From Burkholderiaceae bacterium (GTDB taxonomy: Bacteria; Pseudomonadota; Gammaproteobacteria; Burkholderiales; Burkholderiaceae_C): a stretch of DNA of 5,738 nt. The stretch lies in the NCBI GenBank assembly GCA_023260355.1, contig JALQVJ010000278.1:1-5738 (forward strand). The letters are read 5' to 3'. Shown piece after piece: positions 1-5,738 of the stretch. The notes beneath the pieces are model-generated. The model saw only the letters and a program-made list of their open reading frames with translations. It did not search any database and was not told where the DNA came from. Position 1 is the first letter of the stretch. Each line of letters begins with the position of its first letter. A program made the translations under genes and the position numbers.

Positions 1-86
1 TCTTTTGCCATGCGCTCAAAGATACCAATTGCTGCGCGGGACTCGCCCAACTGGGCGTTGATGACACCCTCAAAGAACAAGGCGGC
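1..86 (-). pseudogene. Possible fragment of a TPR-repeat protein, cut off by the serC junction
   Basis: Read on the minus strand from base 86 down to base 3, the sequence gives about 28 residues that fit one tetratricopeptide repeat. The core is [12 protein letters not shown] followed by [14 protein letters not shown]. With the Gly of EGV as TPR position 8, Gly falls at 15, Ala at 20 and Phe at 24, the usual TPR spacing. It also resembles, from memory, a secreted-type TPR protein of Burkholderiales with a repeat like FLKGVILTEQGK and AIAVFTKLTED. The reading continues off the left edge. Its N-terminal side cannot continue normally, because bases above about 86 encode SerC on the other strand. 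No start codon or upstream signal is visible. It is either a broken gene at a rearrangement or a chimeric join in the assembly. A chance shadow frame is possible, since only one repeat is visible. Confidence 0.4.
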
Positions 87-389
87 ATAGACCAGATCGA
101 AAAGCTGAATCAAGCCAAAGCAAGCCTGCTTTACGATGCAATTGATCAATCGGGTCTGTACCAAAACCACATTGACCCCGACTATCGCTCTCGGATGAAT
201 GTGCCATTTCTGCTCAACGACGAAAGCCTCAATGGTGCGTTCTTGACGCAAGCTGAAGAGGCTAATTTGCTCTCTCTCAAGGGGCACAAATCGGTGGGCG
301 GCATGCGCGCATCCATTTACAACGCCATGCCCATGGCGGGGGTGAAGGCCCTGGTCGAATTCATGCATGAATTTGAAAGAACACACTGA
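69..389 (+). CDS. serC: Phosphoserine aminotransferase, C-terminal part (5' end missing)
   Basis: SerC is a PLP-dependent enzyme that converts 3-phosphohydroxypyruvate and glutamate to 3-phosphoserine in serine synthesis, and acts on the related intermediate in pyridoxal phosphate synthesis. About 106 residues are recognisable, from [17 protein letters not shown] to the TGA at 387-389. The usual length is about 360. Family blocks seen are SRMNVPF, then [13 protein letters not shown] and [17 protein letters not shown]. The His at 285-287 and the Arg of GGMR at 306-308 match the substrate-binding His328 and Arg335 of the E. coli enzyme. The PLP lysine lies upstream and is not in the window. The frame stays open to base 3, but bases 3-68 do not encode the expected NTPPT...IY..GLV segment, although their length would place it there; NTPPT carries PLP-phosphate contacts from the partner subunit. 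The gene may therefore be truncated or chimeric. pheA starts 7 bases after the stop. Confidence 0.9.
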   Translation, partial: LKEQGGIDQIEKLNQAKASLLYDAIDQSGLYQNHIDPDYRSRMNVPFLLNDESLNGAFLTQAEEANLLSLKGHKSVGGMRASIYNAMPMAGVKALVEFMHEFERTH

Positions 390-396
390 GACTGCC

Positions 397-1479
397 ATGA
401 AAAGCTTGCAGGAACTACGAGATGCCATCGATGCAGTGGATCGCCAGCTGCTGACGCTGTTGAATGACCGCGCCGACCTCGCACACGAAGTCGGCGAGCT
501 CAAGAAAACTGAGGGCTCCCCCGTGTTTCGGCCTGAGCGTGAGGCCGCCGTGATTCACAAGCTCCAAGAGCTCAACACCCGGCGACTCAAACCAGAAAGC
601 ATCGGTCATATTTGGCGCGAAGTCATGTCAGCTTGCCGCGCCTTAGAAGCGCTGCAACGCGTGGCCTACTTAGGTCCCGCCGGCACGTTCAGTCAAGAAG
701 CGGCGCTATCCTTCTTCGGCACCAGCATCCAAGAAATCTCCTGCAGCTCGTTGGACGAAGTCTTTCACGCCACAGCCTCTGGCGCGGCTGACTTCGGTGT
801 GGTGCCTCTGGAAAACTCGACTGAGGGCGTGATTGCCCGCTCGCTGGACTTGATGCTCACCTCACCCACACATATCGTGGGTGAAACCAGTCTGATGATT
901 CGCCATCACTTGCTGCGACAGGCTGCAAGTTTGGACGGGATTGAGGTCGTCGCGGCACACCCCCAGGCGCTGGCGCAGTGCCAAGACTGGTTGTCTCGCC
1001 ACTTGCCCCACGCGGAGCGCCACGCGGTGAGCAGCAATGCAGAGGGTGCCCGACTCGCGAAACTCAATGACAACTGGGCTGCGATTGCCAGCCTCAGGGC
1101 GGGGTCTGAATATGGGTTGCACACTGCCGCACAGGCGATCCAGGACCAAGCCCACAACCGGACGCGCTTTGGCGTGATCTGTCTTCCTCAAACGCTGGAG
1201 GCACCGGCAGCATCTGGACAGGACTGCACCAGCTTGGTGGTCTCCGTCCCCAATCGCCCTGGTGCCGTGCACGATTTGCTGACGCCGCTCAAAAAACATG
1301 GCGTTTCGATGACGCGCTTTGAATCGCGGCCAGCGCGCTCTGCCCAGTGGGAGTATTTCTTTTTCATCGACATCTCCGGCCACCCAGCGGACGCCAATGT
1401 GCAAGCGGCGTTGGCTGACCTGCGTGGCATGTGCGGATTTTTCAAAGTTCTGGGCACATTCCCCGTCGCAGACGCATGA
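397..1479 (+). CDS. pheA: Bifunctional chorismate mutase/prephenate dehydratase (P-protein)
   Basis: This cytoplasmic enzyme converts chorismate to prephenate and then to phenylpyruvate, the committed route to phenylalanine. It has 360 residues, normal for the family. Residues 1-90 are an AroQ-type chorismate mutase, with Arg8, Arg25, Lys36, Arg48 and Glu49 at positions matching the E. coli active site. Residues 88-270 are the dehydratase, opening with RVAYLGPAGTFSQEAA; it holds FGVVPLENSTEGV at 133-145 and the catalytic NRTRF at 254-258 with Thr256. Residues 278-355 form an ACT domain with PNRPGAV and ESRP (309-312), the phenylalanine-sensing motif, so feedback inhibition by phenylalanine is expected. 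The ATG at 397 is preferred because MKSLQELRD matches family N-termini and a GAG lies six bases upstream. The in-frame ATG at 367 would overlap serC and add ten unsupported residues. No leader-peptide attenuator is visible before it. The end overlaps tyrA in ATGA. Confidence 0.96.
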   Translation: MKSLQELRDAIDAVDRQLLTLLNDRADLAHEVGELKKTEGSPVFRPEREAAVIHKLQELNTRRLKPESIGHIWREVMSACRALEALQRVAYLGPAGTFSQEAALSFFGTSIQEISCSSLDEVFHATASGAADFGVVPLENSTEGVIARSLDLMLTSPTHIVGETSLMIRHHLLRQAASLDGIEVVAAHPQALAQCQDWLSRHLPHAERHAVSSNAEGARLAKLNDNWAAIASLRAGSEYGLHTAAQAIQDQAHNRTRFGVICLPQTLEAPAASGQDCTSLVVSVPNRPGAVHDLLTPLKKHGVSMTRFESRPARSAQWEYFFFIDISGHPADANVQAALADLRGMCGFFKVLGTFPVADA

Positions 1480-2393
1480 CTGCATCCACCCCCTTCACGA
1501 TTCGCCGCCTCGCCATCATCGGCTGCGGACTCATGGGTGGCTCAGTTGCACTCGCATTGAAACGAGCCGGCTGCGTCGACCACGTGGTCGGCTACAGCCG
1601 AAGCGCCGAGACGCGAGAAACCGCGCTTGACATGGGCGTGATCGACGAAGCCGCCGCTGGCATTGCGACCGCGGTTCGGGATGCGGATATGGTTATCTTG
1701 GCAACGCCCGTTGGTGCCCTGGCCACCACGCTTCAAATCATCGCACCGCACCTGAGCGTGGATTGCATCCTCACCGATGTGGGCTCCACCAAAAGCGACG
1801 TGGCGGCCATCGCCAAACAAGAGCTAGGTAGACATGCGGCCAGGTTTGTCCCATCACACCCGATCGCCGGCAAAGAGCACGCCGGCGTCATGCACGCCGA
1901 GGCTGATCTTTACGACGAGCGCAAGGTCATCATGACACCACTGCCGCACAACGCACTCGGCGCGATTGGCGCCGTCCAGGCCATGTGGCAAATTTGCGGT
2001 GCTGACGTGGTGACTATGACCCCGCAAAACCATGACCGCGTCTTTGCGGCGGTGAGCCACCTACCTCACCTCTTGGCTTTCAGTTACATCAACGGACTCG
2101 CCAACCAAGCTGACAGCGATACTTTTTTTGCGCTTGCGGGCCCTGGGTTCAGAGACTTCACGCGCATCGCTGGCGCCAACCCGGACATGTGGCGCGACGT
2201 ATTCAAATCGAACCGCGATGCCATCAAAGAACAAATCGATCAGTTCCGCACAGCGCTTGACAGCTTTGAAGCGGCGCTCGACGCACGCGACGGCGCAGCG
2301 TTAGAGCAATTTGTCGAACGCTCGCGCGACATCCGTGCACCTTGGCGGCTGAACGCCGTGATCCCGACTCGCGACGACCTCACTCAACAGTGA
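1476..2393 (+). CDS. tyrA: Prephenate/arogenate dehydrogenase family protein
   Basis: The enzyme oxidatively decarboxylates prephenate (or arogenate) on the way to tyrosine. It has 305 residues. An N-terminal Rossmann fold shows IIGCGLMGGS at 14-23 and TDVGSTKSDV at 100-109. SHPIAGKEHAG at 127-137 carries the likely catalytic His128. The helical C-terminal domain shows HDRVFAAVSHLPH at 186-198 and GFRDFTRIA at 224-232, whose arginines contact substrate in the family. No fused chorismate mutase and no ACT domain are present, so tyrosine control would have to act at the active site or be absent. The ATG at 1476 overlaps the pheA stop (ATGA) and lacks a clear Shine-Dalgarno, which suggests translational coupling. 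An upstream in-frame ATG at 1431 only adds residues copied from pheA in another frame. After the second beta strand the sequence is GYSRSAE rather than GYD, hinting at NADP+ or dual cofactor use. Prephenate versus arogenate preference cannot be read from the sequence. Confidence 0.94.
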   Translation: MTASTPFTIRRLAIIGCGLMGGSVALALKRAGCVDHVVGYSRSAETRETALDMGVIDEAAAGIATAVRDADMVILATPVGALATTLQIIAPHLSVDCILTDVGSTKSDVAAIAKQELGRHAARFVPSHPIAGKEHAGVMHAEADLYDERKVIMTPLPHNALGAIGAVQAMWQICGADVVTMTPQNHDRVFAAVSHLPHLLAFSYINGLANQADSDTFFALAGPGFRDFTRIAGANPDMWRDVFKSNRDAIKEQIDQFRTALDSFEAALDARDGAALEQFVERSRDIRAPWRLNAVIPTRDDLTQQ

Positions 2394-2411
2394 TGGCCAT
2401 GCAGGCCATTG
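2391..2411 (+). promoter_or_regulatory. Hairpin between the tyrA stop and the aroA start
   Basis: ATGGCC (2393-2398) and GGCCAT (2404-2409) are perfect inverted repeats around the five-base loop ATGCA. Two G-U pairs (2392/2410 and 2391/2411) can lengthen the stem to eight. The stem includes the tyrA TGA on its left arm and the only AGG (2403-2405) upstream of the aroA ATG on its right arm. It ends six bases before that ATG. There is no T-run after it, so it is not a terminator. It could hide the aroA ribosome-binding region until a ribosome finishing tyrA opens it. That role is an inference. Confidence 0.4.
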
Positions 2412-2417
2412 ATATCC

Positions 2418-4451
2418 ATGTACTCCACTCCGTTTATTGATGTCCCACCGCTGGTGACCGCGGGCGGCACAATCCAGCTGCCCGGATCGAAGAGCATTTC
2501 CAATCGCGTGCTGTTGCTTGCCGCGCTGGCCAATGGGCAAACCACGATCCATGACTTGCTCGAGTCGGACGATACCCGCGTGATGCTTGAGGCGCTGAAG
2601 ACGCTAGGCTGCGCCATCGAACGCACCCAAACTGGCGCGCTTGAGGTCACCGGGATTGGCGCGAACCCTGTTGTCGAAAAAGCCGACTTGTTCTTGGGCA
2701 ACGCCGGTACGGCGATGCGCCCTCTCGCCGCTGCGTTGGCACTGATTGCCAGCACTCAAGGGCGCGAGTTCACGCTATCGGGCATCGCCCGCATGCACGA
2801 GCGCCCGATCAAAGATTTGGCTGAAGCCTTGATGCAACTGGGCTGCCCTGTCGACTACTTGGGGCAACCCGGTTTTCCACCTCTGCGCGTTGGCGATGGC
2901 CATACTCACACGTTGCGCCTGAGCGAACCCATCCATGTGCGAGGGGATGTGTCCAGCCAGTTTCTCACGGCGCTGCTGCTTGCTTTGCCGCTCGTCGCGC
3001 ATGAGGACATCACCATCGAGGTGGTTGGCGAGCTGATTTCAAAACCCTACATCGCGATCACCATCGGCATGCTGGCTCAGTTTGGTGTTCGTGTCCGGCA
3101 AGACGGCTGGACGAAATTCACGATCCCGGCAGGCAGCCGCTACCAGTCGCCTGGCGACGTACACGTGGAGGGCGACGCGTCGTCTGCCAGCTATTTCATT
3201 GCGCTGGGTGCCATCGCCCCTGCCCGCCCCGGTGCAACGCCAGTCACCATCCGAGGCATTGGGTTGAACGCACTGCAGGGTGATATCCGTTTTGTGGATG
3301 CCGCGCGGGCCATGGGCGCTGACGTTTCAGGCAACGATCGCGAACTCGTCGTCAAACGTGGAGCGTGGCCGCTCAAAGCCATCGATCTGGATTGCAACCA
3401 CATCCCGGATGCCGCGATGACTTTGGCGGTGATGGCCATGTATGCCGAGGGCACCACGACTTTGCGCAACATCGCGAGCTGGCGGGTCAAGGAAACCGAT
3501 CGCCTGGCCGCCATGGCGACCGAGTTGCGCAAATTGGGGGCAGCGGTCGATGAGGGGCCAGACTATTTGAGCGTCACCCCTCCCACCGTTTGGCGCCAAG
3601 CCACTATCGAAACCTATGACGATCACCGCATGGCGATGTGTTTGTCACTGGCCGCGTTCAATCCTGCGGGTCAATCCGTGCGCATCCTAGACCCCAAGTG
3701 CGTGGCCAAGACCTTTCCAGACTATTTCGAGCAATTGTTCTCCATGGTCGAGGCGCAGACCATACCCGTGCTGTGCATTGACGGACCCACCGCCTCCGGC
3801 AAAGGCACGCTGAGTACCCAGGTGGCGAAAGCTTTGGGCTACCACTGGCTTGATTCAGGTGCACTGTATCGACTCATTGGTCTCGCGGCTGAGCGCGCGG
3901 GGCTCTCGACCGAGACCGAAGCCTTGGCCAGCCCCGATTCAGCCGCACGCGTGGCCGCCTGTTGCGCGGACTGGGACGTGCAGTTTGACGGGGAACAAAT
4001 TTGGCTGAACGGCGAAGACGTAAGCCTGGAAATTCGCACTTCCGAAGCGGGCTTGCGCGCATCCCGGGTGTCGGCATTGCCCGAGGTGCGGGCGGCACTC
4101 TTGGAGGCGCAGAGACAGTTTGCGAAATTGCCAGGCCTCGTTGCGGACGGACGCGACATGGGCACGACGGTCTTCCCGTCAGCACCCTTGAAGGTGTTTC
4201 TCACGGCCAGCGCTGAGGCACGGGCGCAACGCCGGCATAAGCAATTGATTTCAATGGGGATTTCTGCTACACTCGACAACCTTTTGGCAGACTTGCGCGA
4301 GCGGGACGCACGGGATCAATCCCGGACAGCTTCGCCCATGCAAGCCGCTAAAGATGCGGTTCCTCTGGACAACACAGAACTCGGAATTGAAGACTCCGTG
4401 TCCACCGTGTTGGGTTGGTGGAATCGCGCAACCGGCTTCAATGCAAGTTGA
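2418..4451 (+). CDS. aroA-cmk: Fused 3-phosphoshikimate 1-carboxyvinyltransferase (EPSP synthase) and cytidylate kinase
   Basis: One 677-residue frame joins two normally separate enzymes. Residues 1-440 are EPSP synthase, sixth step of the shikimate pathway, joining shikimate-3-phosphate and PEP. Motifs are [10 protein letters not shown] (21-30), [10 protein letters not shown] (93-102), [10 protein letters not shown] (125-134), [11 protein letters not shown] (from 177), catalytic Asp331 in IPDAAM, KETDR (358-362), YDDHRMAM (400-407) and [11 protein letters not shown] (from 430). The intact [10 protein letters not shown] indicates the class I, glyphosate-sensitive type. Residues 443-677 are CMP/dCMP kinase: P-loop GPTASGKGT (456-464), LDSGALYR (478-485), GRDMGT (578-583) and the later [10 protein letters not shown] stretch. 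Both halves look complete, with a linker of only about eight residues. The ATG at 2418 is preferred over a TTG at 2409 because [12 protein letters not shown] fits the family N-terminus. The start lies 24 bases after tyrA. This fusion is already known, from memory, in Comamonadaceae-like bacteria. Confidence 0.95.
   Translation: MYSTPFIDVPPLVTAGGTIQLPGSKSISNRVLLLAALANGQTTIHDLLESDDTRVMLEALKTLGCAIERTQTGALEVTGIGANPVVEKADLFLGNAGTAMRPLAAALALIASTQGREFTLSGIARMHERPIKDLAEALMQLGCPVDYLGQPGFPPLRVGDGHTHTLRLSEPIHVRGDVSSQFLTALLLALPLVAHEDITIEVVGELISKPYIAITIGMLAQFGVRVRQDGWTKFTIPAGSRYQSPGDVHVEGDASSASYFIALGAIAPARPGATPVTIRGIGLNALQGDIRFVDAARAMGADVSGNDRELVVKRGAWPLKAIDLDCNHIPDAAMTLAVMAMYAEGTTTLRNIASWRVKETDRLAAMATELRKLGAAVDEGPDYLSVTPPTVWRQATIETYDDHRMAMCLSLAAFNPAGQSVRILDPKCVAKTFPDYFEQLFSMVEAQTIPVLCIDGPTASGKGTLSTQVAKALGYHWLDSGALYRLIGLAAERAGLSTETEALASPDSAARVAACCADWDVQFDGEQIWLNGEDVSLEIRTSEAGLRASRVSALPEVRAALLEAQRQFAKLPGLVADGRDMGTTVFPSAPLKVFLTASAEARAQRRHKQLISMGISATLDNLLADLRERDARDQSRTASPMQAAKDAVPLDNTELGIEDSVSTVLGWWNRATGFNAS
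4245..4273 (+). promoter_or_regulatory. Candidate sigma-70 promoter for rpsA inside the cmk coding region
   Basis: TTGATT (4245-4250) and TACACT (4268-4273) are separated by exactly 17 bases. Each matches the sigma-70 consensus at four of six positions, and a TG one base before the -10 (4265-4266) makes an extended -10. The stretch is AT-rich compared with the rest of the gene. Transcription would begin near 4280, giving an rpsA leader of about 350 bases. E. coli also uses promoters upstream of and within the cmk region for rpsA, from memory. A weaker second candidate is TTGGCA at 4487-4492 with only a poor -10 near 4510-4518. Confidence 0.45.
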
Positions 4452-4461
4452 AGCCATGTTC

Positions 4462-4515
4462 CTGGTCCCCTAAGTCGCGTCAGCCTTTGGCACCGACCAG
4501 TGGGGTGTTTGTTTT
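4462..4515 (+). terminator. Weak candidate terminator or attenuator before rpsA
   Basis: CTGGTC (4462-4467) pairs perfectly with GACCAG (4495-4500), enclosing 27 bases that include a small GCC-TTT-GGC hairpin (4483-4491). TGGGGTGTTTGTTTT follows directly. The stem is short, the loop long and the T-run broken by G, so it is a poor rho-independent terminator. Partial termination ahead of rpsA is conceivable. Confidence 0.2.
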
Positions 4516-4573
4516 AACAGGCGATGCCAACTCGCCATCAACCCATCACTGCTGTTCTCTCTGATTTGCCTCG

Positions 4574-4598
4574 TTGAGCCGTCTCAAACCATTTGAGA
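4574..4598 (+). promoter_or_regulatory. Mutually exclusive hairpins in the rpsA leader
   Basis: TCTCAAA (4582-4588) pairs with TTTGAGA (4592-4598) around a CCA loop, a perfect 7-bp stem. The same CTCAA (4583-4587) can instead pair with the upstream TTGAG (4574-4578) around the loop CCGT. Only one of the two can form at a time. The longer stem should be favoured. An outer GCC/GGC pairing (4578-4580 with 4605-4607) could extend it. It lies about 20 bases before the Shine-Dalgarno. Confidence 0.35.
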
Positions 4599-4616
4599 AA
4601 CGCGGGCCTGCAGTTT

Positions 4617-4620
4617 AGGA
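4617..4620 (+). promoter_or_regulatory. Shine-Dalgarno site of rpsA
   Basis: AGGA lies seven bases before the ATG at 4628, followed by an A/T-rich spacer. It is the clearest ribosome-binding site in the window and fixes the rpsA start, in line with strong independent translation of a ribosomal protein. Confidence 0.75.
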
Positions 4621-4627
4621 AAATTTC

Positions 4628-5738
4628 ATGTCTGAATCTTTTGCCGCCCTATTTGAAGAGTCGTTGCAACGTGCAGAAATGCGCACCGGTGAAGTCATCA
4701 CCGCGGAAGTTGTTCGCATCGATATGAACCACGTCGTGGTGAACGCTGGCCTCAAGTCTGAAGCCTACGTCCCCCTCGAAGAGTTCAAGAACGATCAAGG
4801 CGAACTCGAAGTTCAAGTAGGCGACTTTGTTTCTGTGGCCATCGACTCCGTCGAAAACGGCTACGGTGACACCCTGCTCTCTCGCGACAAAGCCAAGCGC
4901 CTGGCATCTTGGATGTCTTTGGAAAAGGCTTTGGAATCTGGCGAATTTGTCACCGGCACCACCTCTGGCAAAGTCAAAGGCGGCTTGACCGTGATGGTCA
5001 ACGGCATCCGCGCATTCCTGCCCGGTTCTTTGGTCGACACCCGTCCCACCAAAGACTTGTCTCCCTACGAGAACAAGACGCTGGAATTCAAAGTCATCAA
5101 GCTTGACCGCAAGCGCAACAACGTCGTGTTGTCACGCCGTGCCGTGGTTGAAGCCAGCATGGGCGAAGAGCGCGCGAAGTTGCTCGAGAACCTCAAAGAA
5201 GGTTCTGTGGTTCAAGGCGTGGTCAAGAATATCACCGAGTACGGCGCGTTCGTCGACTTGGGTGGCATCGATGGTTTGCTGCACATCACCGATATGGCAT
5301 GGCGCCGCGTGCGTCACCCCAGCGAAGTGGTTCAAGCTGGCCAAGAAGTCACCGCTAAGGTGTTGAAGTTTGACGTGGAGCGCCAGCGCGTTTCACTCGG
5401 CCTGAAGCAGTTGGGTGACGATCCTTGGATGGGTGTGGCTCGCCGCTATCCCCAAGGCACTCGCATGTTCGGTAAGGTCACCAACATCGCCGACTACGGC
5501 GCATTTGTTGAGTTGGACCCCGGTATCGAGGGCTTGGTGCACGTCTCTGAAATGGACTGGACCAACAAGAACGTTGCACCTTCGAAGATCGTGGCCTTGG
5601 GCGACGAAGTCGAAATCATGGTTCTGGAGATCGACGAAGACAAACGCCGCATCTCGTTGGGCATGAAACAGTGCCGTGCCAACCCATGGGAAGAATTCGC
5701 ACAAAATCACAAGCGTGGTGACAAAGTTGCTGGCCCCA
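4628..5738 (+). CDS. rpsA: 30S ribosomal protein S1, N-terminal 370 residues (3' end outside window)
   Basis: S1 binds mRNA and brings it to the 30S subunit, helping initiation on weak or structured leaders. The frame opens with [19 protein letters not shown], nearly the E. coli N-terminus that anchors S1 to the ribosome via S2. S1-type OB-fold repeats follow: about residues 21-88, 105-172 (with [18 protein letters not shown]), 192-262 (with [19 protein letters not shown]) and 278-350 (with [20 protein letters not shown]). A fifth begins near [10 protein letters not shown] at the edge. Repeats 3 and 4 carry the typical RNA-binding aromatic pattern YGAFV. Full-length family members have about 560 residues and six repeats, so roughly a third is missing here only because the window ends. 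Codon use is more biased than in the genes upstream, as expected for a highly expressed gene. The start is set by AGGA seven bases upstream. It follows aroA-cmk after 176 bases and likely has its own promoter. Confidence 0.97.
   Translation, partial: MSESFAALFEESLQRAEMRTGEVITAEVVRIDMNHVVVNAGLKSEAYVPLEEFKNDQGELEVQVGDFVSVAIDSVENGYGDTLLSRDKAKRLASWMSLEKALESGEFVTGTTSGKVKGGLTVMVNGIRAFLPGSLVDTRPTKDLSPYENKTLEFKVIKLDRKRNNVVLSRRAVVEASMGEERAKLLENLKEGSVVQGVVKNITEYGAFVDLGGIDGLLHITDMAWRRVRHPSEVVQAGQEVTAKVLKFDVERQRVSLGLKQLGDDPWMGVARRYPQGTRMFGKVTNIADYGAFVELDPGIEGLVHVSEMDWTNKNVAPSKIVALGDEVEIMVLEIDEDKRRISLGMKQCRANPWEEFAQNHKRGDKVAGP

Larger units (their letters stand above)
4452..4627 (+). promoter_or_regulatory. 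rpsA 5' leader / intergenic region
   Basis: This 176-base gap is the only sizeable non-coding stretch in the window. I see no convincing small gene in it. It holds three inverted repeats: CTGGTC/GACCAG (4462-4467 with 4495-4500), GGCGA/TCGCC (4520-4524 with 4532-4536) and TCTCAAA/TTTGAGA (4582-4598). The T-rich run TGTTTGTTTT (4506-4515) follows the first. S1 represses its own translation through a structured leader in gammaproteobacteria. Whether this leader does the same is an inference. Unlike the E. coli rpsA start, as I remember it, this one has a clear Shine-Dalgarno. Confidence 0.5.

Noticed and set aside
141..150. Perfect 10-base palindrome ATTGATCAAT as an operator
   Set aside because: It lies within conserved serC coding sequence with no promoter elements at suitable spacing, so it is most likely chance.
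367..396. Upstream ATG for pheA
   Set aside because: It would overlap serC and add [10 protein letters not shown], which is absent from the family N-terminus. The ATG at 397 has better spacing and similarity.
1431..1475. Upstream ATG for tyrA
   Set aside because: The extra 15 residues are pheA ACT-domain codons read in another frame. The ATGA overlap at 1476 is the usual arrangement.
862..1485. 207-codon open frame on the minus strand inside pheA
   Set aside because: It lies wholly opposite well-supported pheA codons, has no family-like motifs, and is typical of antisense shadow frames in GC-rich genes.
2123..2129. Run of seven T in tyrA as a phase-variable slippage site
   Set aside because: The frame is intact, the run codes for Phe-Phe, and seven bases in a housekeeping gene is weak evidence for switching.
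2409..2417. TTG start for aroA-cmk
   Set aside because: The only AGG upstream is three bases away, too close, and the ATG at 2418 matches the family start.
3839..4279. 146-codon open frame on the minus strand inside the kinase domain
   Set aside because: It is rich in Arg, Ala and Ser with no recognisable domain and lies opposite intact cytidylate kinase motifs.
1..5738. CRISPR array, tRNA/rRNA, insertion sequence, phage or defence system
   Set aside because: No direct-repeat/spacer pattern, no cloverleaf or rRNA-like stretch, and no transposase, integrase or nuclease motifs were seen. Apart from the leader and the left-edge anomaly, the window is conserved housekeeping genes.

Overview
The window looks like chromosomal DNA of a betaproteobacterium, most likely order Burkholderiales and close to Comamonadaceae (Rhodoferax/Limnohabitans/Polaromonas type). 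This is an inference from three things: the GC-rich codon use, the gene order serC-pheA-tyrA-aroA/cmk-rpsA, and the fusion of EPSP synthase to cytidylate kinase, which I know mainly from that group. No similarity search was possible.

Layout. Bases 1 to about 86 are odd. The plus frame that leads into serC does not look like SerC there, whereas the minus strand reads as part of a tetratricopeptide-repeat (TPR) protein. From about base 69 to 389 the plus strand encodes the C-terminal third of phosphoserine aminotransferase (serC). Four tightly packed genes follow on the same strand: pheA (chorismate mutase/prephenate dehydratase with ACT domain, 397-1479); tyrA (prephenate dehydrogenase family, 1476-2393, overlapping pheA by four bases in ATGA); a fused aroA-cmk (2418-4451); and, after a 176-base gap, the first 370 codons of rpsA (ribosomal protein S1, 4628 to the window end).

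How the genes work together. AroA makes the product that becomes chorismate. PheA takes chorismate through prephenate to phenylpyruvate, and TyrA takes prephenate toward tyrosine. SerC supplies serine and is also used in making pyridoxal phosphate. The cytidylate kinase half feeds CDP/dCDP synthesis, and S1 is the large mRNA-binding protein of the 30S ribosome. This is a version of the known serC-to-rpsA mixed-function gene cluster of Proteobacteria, here without the hisC-type aminotransferase that often sits between pheA and tyrA.

Control. The tight spacing and the ATGA overlap point to one transcript and coupled translation. A perfect 6-bp hairpin lies between the tyrA stop and the aroA start. 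A good sigma-70-like promoter (TTGATT, 17 bases, TACACT with an extended -10) lies inside the cmk coding region, and the rpsA leader holds two mutually exclusive hairpins. I found no CRISPR array, tRNA, rRNA, insertion sequence, phage or defence gene, and no wholly new system. The most unusual signal is the apparent serC/TPR junction at the left edge.
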